Assembly (NCBI GenBank): GCA_039815825.1
Contig: JBCBYO010000013.1
Span: 1-64,000 of the forward strand
Length of the DNA: 64,000 nucleotides
Source: JBCBDX01 sp039815825
Lineage (GTDB): Bacteria > Pseudomonadota > Alphaproteobacteria > Rhizobiales > Rhizobiaceae
Direction of reading: 5' to 3'
Both the position numbers and the translations under genes were made by a program. This document shows, in pieces, positions 16,786 through 25,758 of this stretch. The notes under the pieces were generated by a model, which was not told where the DNA came from, did no database searches, and saw only the letters and a program-made list of their open reading frames with translations. Positions within the stretch are counted from its first letter, which is position 1. Each line of letters starts with the position of its first letter.

Positions 16786-17562
16786 TCAATTGATGGCGCG
16801 TTGAACCTGCCTCAATCGGGAAACGTGCTCCCACGCTTCGGTTTTTTCCGCTTCACGCGTACACTTTTCGACAAACTCCATATGCGCCTGGGCGCTCATG
16901 CGTGCTTGCTCGGGATTGCCTGCCAAAATGGCATTGTAGATTGCTTCGTGCTGGCTCAGTAATTTGTCTCGTGCTCCGGGAAACCCATACACGAGCGAAC
17001 GGGAGAAAAAGGCGCCATTGGCCAATAGCCGGTAGCAGGATCTAAGGGTGTGCAGCAAAATCACATTGTGAGCCGACTCGCAGATTGCCTGGTGAAATTC
17101 GACATCAAGTGCTGCTTCTTCGCGAAAGTCTTCCTTGGTATGCGATGACCGCATGCGGTGCATAATGTCGGTCAGGATGCTTTTGTCATGGTCAGTGGCG
17201 CGTTGTGCTGCAAATGTTGCGGCCACTCCCTCTACTTCTCGCCGGTACTCCAAATAGTCCGCTGTCGCCTTCGGGTGAGCCGCGATTAGTTCAAGCATCG
17301 TTTTGGAGAACACATCACCAATCACATCGGCAACATGGGTTCCGCCGCCATGTCGGGTCGCTAACAAGCCTTTGGCCTCAAGCTCCTTGAGTGCATCTCG
17401 CAGGACAGGTCGTGAAACGCCCAATTGTTCGGAAAGTTCACGCTCGCTGGGCAGCTTGTCGCCAACCCTTAGAACGCCTTCCAAAATGAGTTGCTCGATT
17501 TGAGAACACACTTCGTTAGCCGTTCGCGCCTGCGCAATCGGTGAAAATATAGCACCCTTCAT
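16786..17562 (-). CDS. GntR-family (FadR subfamily) transcriptional regulator
   Basis: A 258-aa regulator. The N-terminal winged helix (about residues 10-80) contains GDKLPSERELSEQLGVSRPV and LRDALKELEAKGLLATRHGG. The C-terminal FCD all-helical domain has the metal-site pattern DVEFHQAICESAHNVIL and SQHEAIYNAILAGNPEQARM. The same subfamily includes LldR, GlcC and PdhR, which respond to hydroxy acids. It sits convergent to lldD and upstream of the glcDEF region, so lactate or glycolate is a reasonable guess for the effector. GGGAGG precedes the ATG. A palindrome at 17603-17621 in its own upstream region suggests autoregulation. Confidence 0.9.
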   Translation of the reverse strand: MKGAIFSPIAQARTANEVCSQIEQLILEGVLRVGDKLPSERELSEQLGVSRPVLRDALKELEAKGLLATRHGGGTHVADVIGDVFSKTMLELIAAHPKATADYLEYRREVEGVAATFAAQRATDHDKSILTDIMHRMRSSHTKEDFREEAALDVEFHQAICESAHNVILLHTLRSCYRLLANGAFFSRSLVYGFPGARDKLLSQHEAIYNAILAGNPEQARMSAQAHMEFVEKCTREAEKTEAWEHVSRLRQVQRAIN

Positions 17563-17602
17563 CGCTTGCCTCCCGCCAAATGATAGACCGCGGCAACTAA
17601 TC

Positions 17603-17621
17603 TGGTCAAATCAGTTTACCA
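17603..17621. promoter_or_regulatory. Candidate operator, TGGTCAA-N5-TTTACCA
   Basis: A 19-bp inverted repeat 41 bases upstream of the GntR gene. It has the same arms and the same five-base spacer as the perfect palindrome upstream of glcD at 20301-20319; one position of the left arm differs (C for A). A further half-site TGGTAAA occurs at 17656-17662. Binding by the adjacent GntR protein is inference. The GGT-ACC spacing is wider than the usual FadR-type TGGT-N3-ACCA. Confidence 0.6.
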
Positions 17622-17710
17622 ATGGGGGCGGCAAAAAGTGTTGTGACAAATGAGTTGGTAAAAATCCTGACTTGAACTATTTACGTACAGGAACAAAAGG
17701 ACTTGTTCTC

Positions 17711-19069
17711 TTGACGATTGATGCAAAATCAAAAAGCGCTACCAAGGCAACTGAGTCTTCAAAAACGACGGCTCTCAGCACCCGACCCACAAAAAAAACC
17801 AGCGGGTCCGTGCTCGGCTTTCCGGTTCACAGCGAACGGGCTTTGGCGCTGGGCGAAATCCATGCGCGGCCTGCGCCGGTTATTGATAGCCCCCGATCAT
17901 TGATCAAGCTCTGCTTCATCACCGAGGGTGGGCGAGGTGTTGATCAGGCTGTCTTGGCCGAACTTTCACGTATGAACGGCACCGCGCCACCGGTTGAGAG
18001 CGCACGCCACCACCGGGTGGTCACTGGCAAAGGCAGTATCTGGTGGGAGCGCCACACGGAAGCATCCACCTATTTATGGGAAGGCCCAGCCGCCAAATCT
18101 TTTAATGATCCTGTTCCCGGACACCCGTTTGGCGATGCGTTTCCCGCACCCGGATCGTTGCTGGCTGGCGTTCGCATCGACATTCTCAAATACACTGATG
18201 ACTATGAAAGCCATTTGGCCAATTTTGACCGTCGAACACTTTGTTGTTCCATCACCCGAAATGGTTTGGGCATCGTAGCCACGGACTTCCGACAGGATGA
18301 GCACGGCCTCACCCGCATGCTGGTTTTCGATAAAGGAATGGCCCCGCAACGTCTCGGCGCGACCGCGCAGAGGCTTTTTGATATCGAAATATACCGAACG
18401 CTGGCGCTTTTGGGCTTACCTCTGGCGCAGCGCCTTTCGCCGCGGATGCGGGCGGACGAGGACCGGTTGACTGAGTTGACGCACCGCATGCGTGGGATCG
18501 AACCGGGTGGCGCTGAAGATCTGCTGGATGAGATGACCGGCCTGGCAGCCGAATTGGAAGCCGACGCGGCGTCGAGCTTATATCGTTTTGGCGCGAGCCG
18601 CGCGTACAACAATATCGTCGAAGACCGTTTGGAAGGCCTCGAACGAGAGCCCCTGCCTGGCTACGATACTTTTGCCTTCTTCTTGGAGAAGCGTTTGGCT
18701 CCAGCCATGCGCACCTGTCGTGCAATAGAAGAGAGGCAGGCCAACCTTTCAAGGAAATTAGCCCGTGCAGCCAATCTTTTGCGCACGCGGATCGATGTTG
18801 AGGTGGAAAAGCAGAACAGGAACCTGCTGCAATCCATGGACAGGCGAGCCAAGCTTCAACTCCGTTTGCAACAAACAGTCGAAGGCCTGTCGGTCGCAGC
18901 TGTATCTTACTACGTTGTTGGGCTCGTTGCCTATATTCTGGGTGGTATCGACACGTCGCCTATCGGCGTCTCATATCAAGTCCTGGTCGCGGCAAGTGTG
19001 CCGATCGTGGTGGTCGGGATATGGATGATCGTTCGCCGTATCCGCCGAAAACACTCGGAAAAAGACTAA
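17711..19069 (+). CDS. DUF3422 family membrane protein
   Basis: A 452-aa protein of the DUF3422 family, seen in proteobacteria. Typical is the N-terminal VHSERALALGEIHARPAP, and further on RLFDIEIYRTLALLGLPLAQ. The C-terminus has a long helical, coiled-coil-prone stretch (about residues 330-395) and two membrane segments (about 395-445), ending with a basic tail. The start is probably TTG at 17711, with AAAAGGA nine bases upstream; another TTG at 17672 has no such site. The family has no established function known to me. It is divergent from the GntR gene and shares its upstream region, so it may also be under that operator. Confidence 0.8.
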   Translation: MTIDAKSKSATKATESSKTTALSTRPTKKTSGSVLGFPVHSERALALGEIHARPAPVIDSPRSLIKLCFITEGGRGVDQAVLAELSRMNGTAPPVESARHHRVVTGKGSIWWERHTEASTYLWEGPAAKSFNDPVPGHPFGDAFPAPGSLLAGVRIDILKYTDDYESHLANFDRRTLCCSITRNGLGIVATDFRQDEHGLTRMLVFDKGMAPQRLGATAQRLFDIEIYRTLALLGLPLAQRLSPRMRADEDRLTELTHRMRGIEPGGAEDLLDEMTGLAAELEADAASSLYRFGASRAYNNIVEDRLEGLEREPLPGYDTFAFFLEKRLAPAMRTCRAIEERQANLSRKLARAANLLRTRIDVEVEKQNRNLLQSMDRRAKLQLRLQQTVEGLSVAAVSYYVVGLVAYILGGIDTSPIGVSYQVLVAASVPIVVVGIWMIVRRIRRKHSEKD

Positions 19070-19085
19070 TAAGCCAGCGTAGAAC

Positions 19086-20102
19086 TTAAGATGTGGAGCG
19101 CGAGGATCCGTTGAAAGCAACGCGCTTTTCGTGGCTCCCATTCATCATGCTCGGATCTGTCTTGTTGTTTCTTGGTTTGGCTGAAGGGACCTCAGGTGTA
19201 ACGCCTCGTTCCCAATAAGGGACCGTTCCAAAAAGCTCAGTCAGATAGTCGATAAACAGCCGCACTTTTGCGGGCAGAAATTGCCGCGATGGATAAATGG
19301 CAAAAATACCTGTGTTCGTGGAGCCCTGATAATCATCCAGAACACGAACGAGTTTGCCGCTAGCCAAATCGTTGCCCACATCCCACGTTGAACGAAGAGC
19401 AATACCAACGCCTGCCAACACCGCCTCGCGAATGACCTCTGATGAGTTTGATGTCAGTGAACCGTTCGGTCGGAACGTCTCAACGCCTTCCGGCCCTTCT
19501 AACTTCCAAACATCAGAAACCGCGTGTGTAAGGCAGTTGTGTTCCGCCAACTCGGCCAAGCTGGTAGGCGAGCCATGGGCTTGGACATATTCGGGTGTTG
19601 CACACAATATTCGGCGCACCGGTGCCAACTTTCTCGCGACAAGGCTCGAATCAGCAAGTTCGCCAATGCGAATCGCAACATCGAAACCTTCACCCACAAT
19701 GTCGACCAACTCGTCTGACAGAAGGAAGTTGACGTTCAGGTCTTTATTGCTCTCCATAAAGGAAGCGAGATAAGGAGCAATGTGCATTCGGCCGAACGAT
19801 GTCGGTGCGCTTACCTTGAGCGTCCCGCGTGCCAGAGATGACCGGCGAGAAACGAATGATTCAGCTTCCTCGACGCCTGCCAAGATGGCAACCACACGCT
19901 CATAGAAACCCTGACCTGCCTCAGTAAGAGCGATTTGACGAGTCGTGCGCTGAAGCAGGCGTGTTCCGAGCCTGTCCTCAAGCCGGCGAAGTCGCTTTGA
20001 TACAACAGCAGGTGACAGTCCCAGTTCGCGGCCAGCGGCGGACATGCTGCCAGCCGAAACCACACGCGCGAAAATTTCCAAATCTCCGAAGTTGCTCATC
20101 AT
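19086..20102 (-). CDS. LysR-family transcriptional regulator
   Basis: A 338-aa regulator. The N-terminal winged helix-turn-helix (about residues 5-65) reads FGDLEIFARVVSAGSMSAAG, LGLSPAVVSKRLRRLEDRLG and LLQRTTRQIALTEAG. The C-terminal effector domain (about 90-300) includes GTLKVSAPTSFGRMHIAPYL and FDVAIRIGELADSSLVARKL. This resembles the DsdC/PgrR-like group often annotated as general LysR. The C-terminal 40 residues beyond the effector domain are polar and atypical. It is divergent from glcD with a 232-base intergenic region, so glcDEF is a possible target. Two adjacent ATG codons (20102, 20099) are possible starts. Confidence 0.88.
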   Translation of the reverse strand: MMSNFGDLEIFARVVSAGSMSAAGRELGLSPAVVSKRLRRLEDRLGTRLLQRTTRQIALTEAGQGFYERVVAILAGVEEAESFVSRRSSLARGTLKVSAPTSFGRMHIAPYLASFMESNKDLNVNFLLSDELVDIVGEGFDVAIRIGELADSSLVARKLAPVRRILCATPEYVQAHGSPTSLAELAEHNCLTHAVSDVWKLEGPEGVETFRPNGSLTSNSSEVIREAVLAGVGIALRSTWDVGNDLASGKLVRVLDDYQGSTNTGIFAIYPSRQFLPAKVRLFIDYLTELFGTVPYWERGVTPEVPSAKPRNNKTDPSMMNGSHEKRVAFNGSSRSTS

Positions 20103-20300
20103 TTGCCTTCGCGGTCCATTATGCTCAACTAGGGCGGCCAACTAAATAAACACCGTGAAAACCCGAAAAACTGGTGCTTAATATGTTCCCCCCAGGCGAA
20201 GATAGCGAAAAAAAGTTGGTTTCGGTAGGGGTAAAGCGAAAATCGATGAAATATCGCACTCCGCCCCGTTCAGCTACCTCTTTACCGTAATGCGCTAAAG

Positions 20301-20319
20301 TGGTAAACATTATTTACCA
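20301..20319. promoter_or_regulatory. Candidate operator of glcDEF, TGGTAAA-N5-TTTACCA
   Basis: A perfect 19-bp inverted repeat (arms 20301-20307 and 20313-20319) that ends four bases before the ribosome site GGAGGG of glcD. This position would block transcription start or early elongation. The matching element upstream of the GntR gene (17603-17621) suggests a common regulator. The rest of 20103-20300 shows no other clear element apart from a TTTACCG half-site at 20281. Confidence 0.65.
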
Positions 20320-20334
20320 ATTGGAGGGTTGGCC

Positions 20335-21792
20335 ATGCAGATCATCGAATTTATAGAGCCAAACGCGCAAATATTGTCGCGGCGCTCCGAGATTGTTTCT
20401 CGTCTTCGTACAATCCTTCCGGCCGACTGCGTCATTGACGATGAGCGCGAACTTGCGCCCTTTGAGACCGACGCATTCACGGCATACCGCCGCGTGCCGC
20501 TTGCGGTAGTATTGCCGGAAACTACCGAACAGGTTGCCAGCGCGCTAAAGCTTTGTCGTGAAATGGGCGTCCCAGTCGTGCCGCGCGGCGCGGGCACGTC
20601 ATTATCGGGCGGTGCCATTCCACAGGAAGACGCGGTGGTTATCGGTGTTTCCAAAATGACCCGCGTTTTGGACGTCGATTATCCAAATCGCACCGCGACA
20701 GTGGAAGCTGGAGTGACAAATCTTGCCATCTCCGATGCTGTCTCAAAGGTTGGTTTTTTCTACGCCCCTGACCCTTCATCACAACTTGCTTGTACCATTG
20801 GCGGCAACATTGGAATGAATTCTGGTGGCGCGCATTGCCTCAAATATGGCGTGACAACCAACAACCTCTTGGGCGTTAAGCTGGTGCTTTTGGATGGTAC
20901 CATTATTGAGTTGGGTGGGCAGGCACTGGACGCGCCCGGCTTGGACTTGCTCGGATTGTTATGCGGTTCAGAAGGTCAACTGGGCATTGTCACCGAAGCA
21001 ATTGTACGCATTATCGCAAAACCGGAAGGCGCGCGGCCAGTGCTGTTTGGTTTCGATGATCCTGAAGTGGCTGGAGCATGCGTTTCGGACATCATTGCCT
21101 CCGGTATCATTCCCGTAGCCATTGAATTTATGGACAAGCCCGCCATTGATATCTGTGAGGCCTTTGCCAACGCAGGCTATCCAATGGATGTTGAAGCGCT
21201 CCTTATCGTTGAGGTAGAGGGCTCGGACGCCGAAATGGACGATATGCTCAAGAGCATCATCAAGATTGCTAAAAAGCACAACGTCAAATCGGTCAAAGAG
21301 AGCCAGACGGCCACGGAGGCCGCTCAAATTTGGAAGGGCCGCAAATCGGCCTTTGGTGCCACCGGGCGTATTGCCGACTATATTTGTATGGACGGGACAG
21401 TCCCTTTGGGACAGCTCGCATACGTGCTTCGTGAAACATATCGGATCATCGACAGCTACGGCCTTAAGGTCGCCAATGTTTTCCACGCAGGCGATGGCAA
21501 TATGCACCCCCTTATCCTCTATGATGTCAACGATCCTGAAAAAGCCGCAAAGGCTGAAGCGGCCGGGATGGACATTTTGAAGTTATGTGTCGACGCGGGG
21601 GGATGCTTGACCGGGGAGCACGGTGTGGGGATCGAAAAACGCGATCTGATGCTCCACCAATTCACTGAGACAGATCTTGAACAGCAAATGGCGGTGCGTG
21701 CAGCCTTTGACCCGGGATGGCTGTTAAACCCATCAAAAGTTTTCCCGCTGGAGATAAAGGCCCGCGCATTAAAGACAAAGAGCGCGGCATGA
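20335..21792 (+). CDS. glcD: Glycolate oxidase subunit GlcD (FAD-linked)
   Basis: FAD-binding catalytic subunit of glycolate dehydrogenase, which oxidises glycolate to glyoxylate. It has 485 aa. The FAD_binding_4 domain shows PVVPRGAGTSLSGGAIPQED and GGNIGMNSGGAHCLKYGVTT; the C-terminal FAD-oxidase domain shows KVANVFHAGDGNMHPLILYD and LTGEHGVGIEKRDLM. ATG 20335 is chosen because GGAGGG lies seven bases upstream; a TTG six bases earlier overlaps that site. It overlaps glcE by four bases. D-lactate dehydrogenases share this fold, but the glcE and glcF partners favour glycolate. Confidence 0.94.
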   Translation: MQIIEFIEPNAQILSRRSEIVSRLRTILPADCVIDDERELAPFETDAFTAYRRVPLAVVLPETTEQVASALKLCREMGVPVVPRGAGTSLSGGAIPQEDAVVIGVSKMTRVLDVDYPNRTATVEAGVTNLAISDAVSKVGFFYAPDPSSQLACTIGGNIGMNSGGAHCLKYGVTTNNLLGVKLVLLDGTIIELGGQALDAPGLDLLGLLCGSEGQLGIVTEAIVRIIAKPEGARPVLFGFDDPEVAGACVSDIIASGIIPVAIEFMDKPAIDICEAFANAGYPMDVEALLIVEVEGSDAEMDDMLKSIIKIAKKHNVKSVKESQTATEAAQIWKGRKSAFGATGRIADYICMDGTVPLGQLAYVLRETYRIIDSYGLKVANVFHAGDGNMHPLILYDVNDPEKAAKAEAAGMDILKLCVDAGGCLTGEHGVGIEKRDLMLHQFTETDLEQQMAVRAAFDPGWLLNPSKVFPLEIKARALKTKSAA

Positions 21793-23003
21793 GCGGTCAG
21801 ACCTGGACACCGCACAGTGAAGAAGAAGCCGTTGGGATGATCGCTTCGGCAGCCAGCGAGCACCGGCAGTTGCGCCTTGTTGGCAGTGGTACAAAGTCGG
21901 CCAGTTTTGCCGATGAGACTGACAAGCTTTCTTCGCTCGGACTAAGCGGGATTGTCGCATATAATCCGGCTGAGCTGGTCATTACTGCTAAAGCCGGCAC
22001 ACCGATGACTGAAATTCAGGCGACACTTGATGAGCACAGGCAGATGTTGTCGTTTGAGCCAGGTAGTTGGGGAACCGCGCTCGGGGTGCCGGGCACACAG
22101 ACAATTGGCGGTATCGCCGCGGCCAACCAGTCGGGTTCGCGCCGATTTTTAGCTGGCGCCGCGCGCGACAGCTTACTCGGTGTCCGTTTTGTAAACGGCC
22201 AAGGTGAGATTATTAAAAATGGTGGCCGGGTCATGAAAAATGTAACCGGCTTGGATCTGGTAAAACTGCTTGGTGGTTCGTGGGGATCACTCGGATTTTT
22301 GACCGAGGTGTCCTTCAAGGTCTTGCCTTGCCCGGTCACGGAAAAGACACTGGCGATTGAATTGACAAGCGACGTGGATGCGACGCCTTTGTTGGCGGCT
22401 GCCATGGCAACTTCAGCCGACATATCAGGCGCGGCGCATTTACCATCGCGGTCGATCAACCTGTTAGCATCCGATCTCGGCATCGAAAGACCAACTGCCA
22501 TGCTGCGGTTTGAGGGTTTTGAAGCCAGTGTCGATGAGCGCATTGAGCGCGTGAAGAAACATCTGCCGACCATTAGCAAGTCCACTATCCTGGAAGCTGA
22601 CGTATCGAAAAAACTCTGGGCGAATCTGAATGACTTGGCGTTGTTCTCGGGCGCCATCAATCCACCGCTTTGGAAGCTGTCCCTCCCGCCGACTGAGGGT
22701 ATAAAGACGGCTTTAGCGCTAAGCGCAAATGCGGATGCGAACTGGTTCGCCGATTGGCAGGGCGGGCTCGTTTGGATTGAGTGTGCTGCACCCTCAGAAT
22801 ACGTGCGCCAACTCGCCAAGCAGGCCGGTGGACATGCGACTTTGATGCGACTTGGTGCAGACACCGATCCTGCGTCGGGCATGTTTCAACCGCAATCAGC
22901 TGCCGCGACAAAATTGAGCGAAGCAGTCCGCCATTCTTTGGACCCAAAAGAAGTCTTTCGATCACCGATGACATTCGCGAGCAACCAACCGTTGGTCGCA
23001 TGA
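21789..23003 (+). CDS. glcE: Glycolate oxidase FAD-binding subunit GlcE
   Basis: Second FAD-binding subunit of glycolate dehydrogenase, 404 aa. The FAD_binding_4 part is visible at LRLVGSGTKSASFADE, PGTQTIGGIAAANQSGSRRF and GGRVMKNVTGLDLVKLLGGS. These are strongly GlcE-like. The C-terminus is shorter than in GlcD, as in the family. The ATG at 21789 overlaps the glcD stop (ATGA), indicating translational coupling; the longer frame back to 21717 lies within glcD. Confidence 0.94.
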   Translation: MSGQTWTPHSEEEAVGMIASAASEHRQLRLVGSGTKSASFADETDKLSSLGLSGIVAYNPAELVITAKAGTPMTEIQATLDEHRQMLSFEPGSWGTALGVPGTQTIGGIAAANQSGSRRFLAGAARDSLLGVRFVNGQGEIIKNGGRVMKNVTGLDLVKLLGGSWGSLGFLTEVSFKVLPCPVTEKTLAIELTSDVDATPLLAAAMATSADISGAAHLPSRSINLLASDLGIERPTAMLRFEGFEASVDERIERVKKHLPTISKSTILEADVSKKLWANLNDLALFSGAINPPLWKLSLPPTEGIKTALALSANADANWFADWQGGLVWIECAAPSEYVRQLAKQAGGHATLMRLGADTDPASGMFQPQSAAATKLSEAVRHSLDPKEVFRSPMTFASNQPLVA

Positions 23004-23021
23004 CGAGACACGGGATGTGCA

Positions 23022-23381
23022 ATGACTGATCCAAAATCTGAAACCTGGTTGGAGCCCGGCTACAAAAACGCCCAGCTGGTCTACTTTCTCTTTTTTCTTT
23101 CATTTTTGTTGGGCGGGCTGCCTTCTATCATCGGTGTGGTTTTTGCCCACCTAAACCGTGGAAAGATCGGTGGCTTGATTGACAATCACTATACTTGGCT
23201 GATCCGTACCTTCTGGATTAGCGTCCTGTACGCGCTCGTAGCAGCGCTGCTCATGATCGTTGGTATAGGGTTTCTGCTTTTTGTAGCGCTGTTGATCTGG
23301 ACGCTGATCAGGCTGGTCAAAGGTGTGCAAAGACTAAGCCGCGGCGAATCGATGCCCGACGTTAATACATGGCTCATTTGA
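23022..23381 (+). CDS. Small membrane protein, DUF4870-like
   Basis: A 119-aa protein with three hydrophobic segments (about residues 20-42, 62-84 and 84-102). The layout, with HLNRGKIGGLIDNHYTWLIR in the loop and WTLIRLVKGVQRLSRGESMP at the end, recalls DUF4870-type proteins. It sits between glcE and glcF with short gaps (18 and 19 bases) and the same strand, so it is almost surely co-transcribed with the glycolate genes. Whether it serves as a membrane anchor for GlcDEF, which otherwise lacks membrane helices, is speculation. Confidence 0.75.
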   Translation: MTDPKSETWLEPGYKNAQLVYFLFFLSFLLGGLPSIIGVVFAHLNRGKIGGLIDNHYTWLIRTFWISVLYALVAALLMIVGIGFLLFVALLIWTLIRLVKGVQRLSRGESMPDVNTWLI

Positions 23382-23400
23382 GCAATTTGGACCTTAGCAA

Positions 23401-24774
23401 ATGCAAACGAATTTCACACAAGAGCAACTTAGCGATCCGCATGTAGCAGCTTCTGAAAAGATCCTGCGCTCTTGTGTGCATTGCGGTTTTTGCACTGCCA
23501 CGTGCCCGACCTATGTGACGCTCGGCAACGAGCTCGACAGCCCGCGTGGCCGGATTTACCTGATCAAGGAGATGCTGGAAAATGATCGCCCGGCCGATGA
23601 GAAAACCGTCACGCACATCGATCGTTGCCTTTCATGTTTGGCGTGTATGACGACATGTCCGTCCGGCGTTCACTATATGCATCTTGTCGATCATGCCCGC
23701 GCGCATATTCAAAAGACTTACCGGCGGCCATTTTTTGATCGACTAACGCGGTCAATACTCGCACTTACCTTGCCAACACCGGCAACATTCAAGGCATCTC
23801 TTTACCTTGCCAAGTTGGGCAAGCCATTTGCCGGCTTGTTCAAGCGGATCCCAGCGCTCAAACCATTTGGTGCCATGCTTGATTTGGCACCAGCCAGAAT
23901 TCCGCCATCGTCACCAGCGGCAAAGCCCGGTTCCCATGTGCCAGAAACCGAGCGAAAGGCGCGGGTCGCCATTTTAACCGGCTGCGCTCAGCCGGTGCTT
24001 AAGCCAGGAATCAATGAAGCGACCATTCGGCTATTGAACAGACTGGGTGTTGAAGTCGTCGTTCCCGAGGGTGAAGGGTGCTGCGGCGCTTTGGTCCATC
24101 ATATGGGGCGCGAGGAAGATGCTTTTGTTGCTGCGCGTCGGAATGTGGATGCTTGGACGCGCCAGATCGACAATGGCGGGCTCGATGCGATTATCATTAC
24201 CGCATCAGGCTGCGGTACAACGATCAAGGACTATGGTCACATGTTGCGCCTAGACCCTGATTACGCGCAAAAAGCAAAGCGCGTGTCCGAACTAGCCAAG
24301 GATGTGACCGAATTTCTGGTTGATCGCGAGTTGCCGCCTAGCCAGATTAGCGCCGCTTTTCGCGTCGTCTACCATTCGGCATGCTCTATGCAACATGGGC
24401 AAAAAATCACGGAAGCGCCCAAGCAGCTTTTGCGGGCGGCCGGCTTTGATGTGCAATCACCGGCCGAGGGCCATTTATGCTGTGGCTCGGCCGGTACCTA
24501 TAATATTCTACAGGCCCACATCTCAGCCAAGCTGAAGGAACGAAAAGTTCGTAACATTGAAGCTTGTGCGCCCGATATGATCGCCACCGGCAACATAGGT
24601 TGCATTACGCAGATTGCTTCGGGAACTTCCGCTCCAATCATACACACAGTGGAATTACTGGACTGGGCCTATGGTGGCCCCAAGCCGGCAGGTCTGCCGG
24701 CGCAACCGGCAGCCCGTCCTGTTGAGACCAAATCGGTCACACCTTTGGAAGATCTGGTTCAAGCGGCCGAATAG
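23401..24774 (+). CDS. glcF: Glycolate oxidase iron-sulfur subunit GlcF
   Basis: Iron-sulfur subunit that passes electrons from GlcDE toward the quinone pool. It has 457 aa. Two 4Fe-4S motifs are seen: CVHCGFCTATCPTY and CLSCLACMTTCPSG. Two CCG (heterodisulfide-reductase-type) domains follow, with GCAQPVLKPGINEATIRLL and GEGCCGALVHHMG in the first, and HSACSMQHGQ and HLCCGSAGTYNI in the second. The C-terminal 30 residues are Pro/Ala-rich. It is the last gene of the glc unit; the next gene converges on it. Confidence 0.94.
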   Translation: MQTNFTQEQLSDPHVAASEKILRSCVHCGFCTATCPTYVTLGNELDSPRGRIYLIKEMLENDRPADEKTVTHIDRCLSCLACMTTCPSGVHYMHLVDHARAHIQKTYRRPFFDRLTRSILALTLPTPATFKASLYLAKLGKPFAGLFKRIPALKPFGAMLDLAPARIPPSSPAAKPGSHVPETERKARVAILTGCAQPVLKPGINEATIRLLNRLGVEVVVPEGEGCCGALVHHMGREEDAFVAARRNVDAWTRQIDNGGLDAIIITASGCGTTIKDYGHMLRLDPDYAQKAKRVSELAKDVTEFLVDRELPPSQISAAFRVVYHSACSMQHGQKITEAPKQLLRAAGFDVQSPAEGHLCCGSAGTYNILQAHISAKLKERKVRNIEACAPDMIATGNIGCITQIASGTSAPIIHTVELLDWAYGGPKPAGLPAQPAARPVETKSVTPLEDLVQAAE

Positions 24775-24787
24775 GATTGCTTATAGC

Positions 24788-25648
24788 TCAGTTTCGAATC
24801 GAGCGTCGCCAGATAACGAACGGCGCTACGACGGCGTACATCAAAATCCCATAAAGTGCCGACGGCAGCGAGAAACCGGGAAGTCCGGCCTGATTACCGA
24901 CGATAAGTGAGCCGACCGCGATCCCCAAAGTTCCGTTTTGAATGCTGGTCTCTATGGCTATTGATGTTGTCTGGCTTGCGCTTAGCCCAGCAACTTGTGA
25001 GACGAATGTACCGAGAATCGTCATTGAAATGAGGAGAAGCGTGACGGCAGGTCCGATCACGCCCAAATTCTCAATAAATAGCCCCCAATTCGCCGTAACC
25101 GCTGAGACGATGATCACGATAATCAGGCCGGTGGCAATTTTTGTTGTTACTGTTTCAAGGAAAGCGGCATGTTTGAAAAAGCTTTTCACGATCATGCCCA
25201 GCGCAATGGGTATTGCGGTCACGAAAACCATCGTCAGCGTCAGCGAGGTGACATCTATCCGTGGAATTTCCGCATTGGCGAAGGCGTTCGCGAACATCGC
25301 GATAAATAACGGAAGCGTGAAAATCGACGTTAGGCTCACAATAGCAGTCAACGCCACCGATAGCGCGACATCGCCATGCGCCAGTTTGGAAAACAAGTTT
25401 GATGTAGGCCCGCCAGGACACAGCGCAAGAATCATGAGGCCGAAGGCTAACTCGCTGCTCAGGCCGATATTCGTCGCGATGAGATAGGCAACAACAGGTA
25501 GCGCAATAACTTGGAGCAAATATCCGATGGTAAACGCCTTCGGCTTTCTCGCAACATTGAGAAAATCACCGACGGTAAGGCCAAGCCCAAGCGAAAACAT
25601 AATGATTGCCAGCGTAAGGGGTAGGAAAACTGTAATGATGAAATCCAT
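24788..25648 (-). CDS. Bile acid:sodium symporter (BASS) family transporter
   Basis: A 286-aa inner-membrane protein with nine to ten hydrophobic segments. Family signs are GLGLTVGDFLNVARKPKAFT near the N-terminus, ALCPGGPTSNLFSKLAHGDV in the first core part, and SQTTSIAIETSIQNGTLGIA in the second. Bacterial members take up organic anions, such as pantoate or small acids, with sodium. The substrate is unknown; the neighbouring glycolate genes make a small organic acid thinkable. AGGAGG precedes the ATG at 25648. It converges on glcF. Confidence 0.85.
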   Translation of the reverse strand: MDFIITVFLPLTLAIIMFSLGLGLTVGDFLNVARKPKAFTIGYLLQVIALPVVAYLIATNIGLSSELAFGLMILALCPGGPTSNLFSKLAHGDVALSVALTAIVSLTSIFTLPLFIAMFANAFANAEIPRIDVTSLTLTMVFVTAIPIALGMIVKSFFKHAAFLETVTTKIATGLIIVIIVSAVTANWGLFIENLGVIGPAVTLLLISMTILGTFVSQVAGLSASQTTSIAIETSIQNGTLGIAVGSLIVGNQAGLPGFSLPSALYGILMYAVVAPFVIWRRSIRN

Positions 25649-25758
25649 CGAATCCTCCTACCTCACTATGTAGGCTTACCTTACGAAATTATAGCCCCTG
25701 CTTGTTTTAGTTTTGCCGCTTACTGTGTGCCCCCAGCTTTGATCGACCAAATCAGTCT

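Noticed and set aside
22016..22882. 288-codon open frame opposite glcE
   Set aside because: Antisense shadow; glcE is complete and translationally coupled to glcD.
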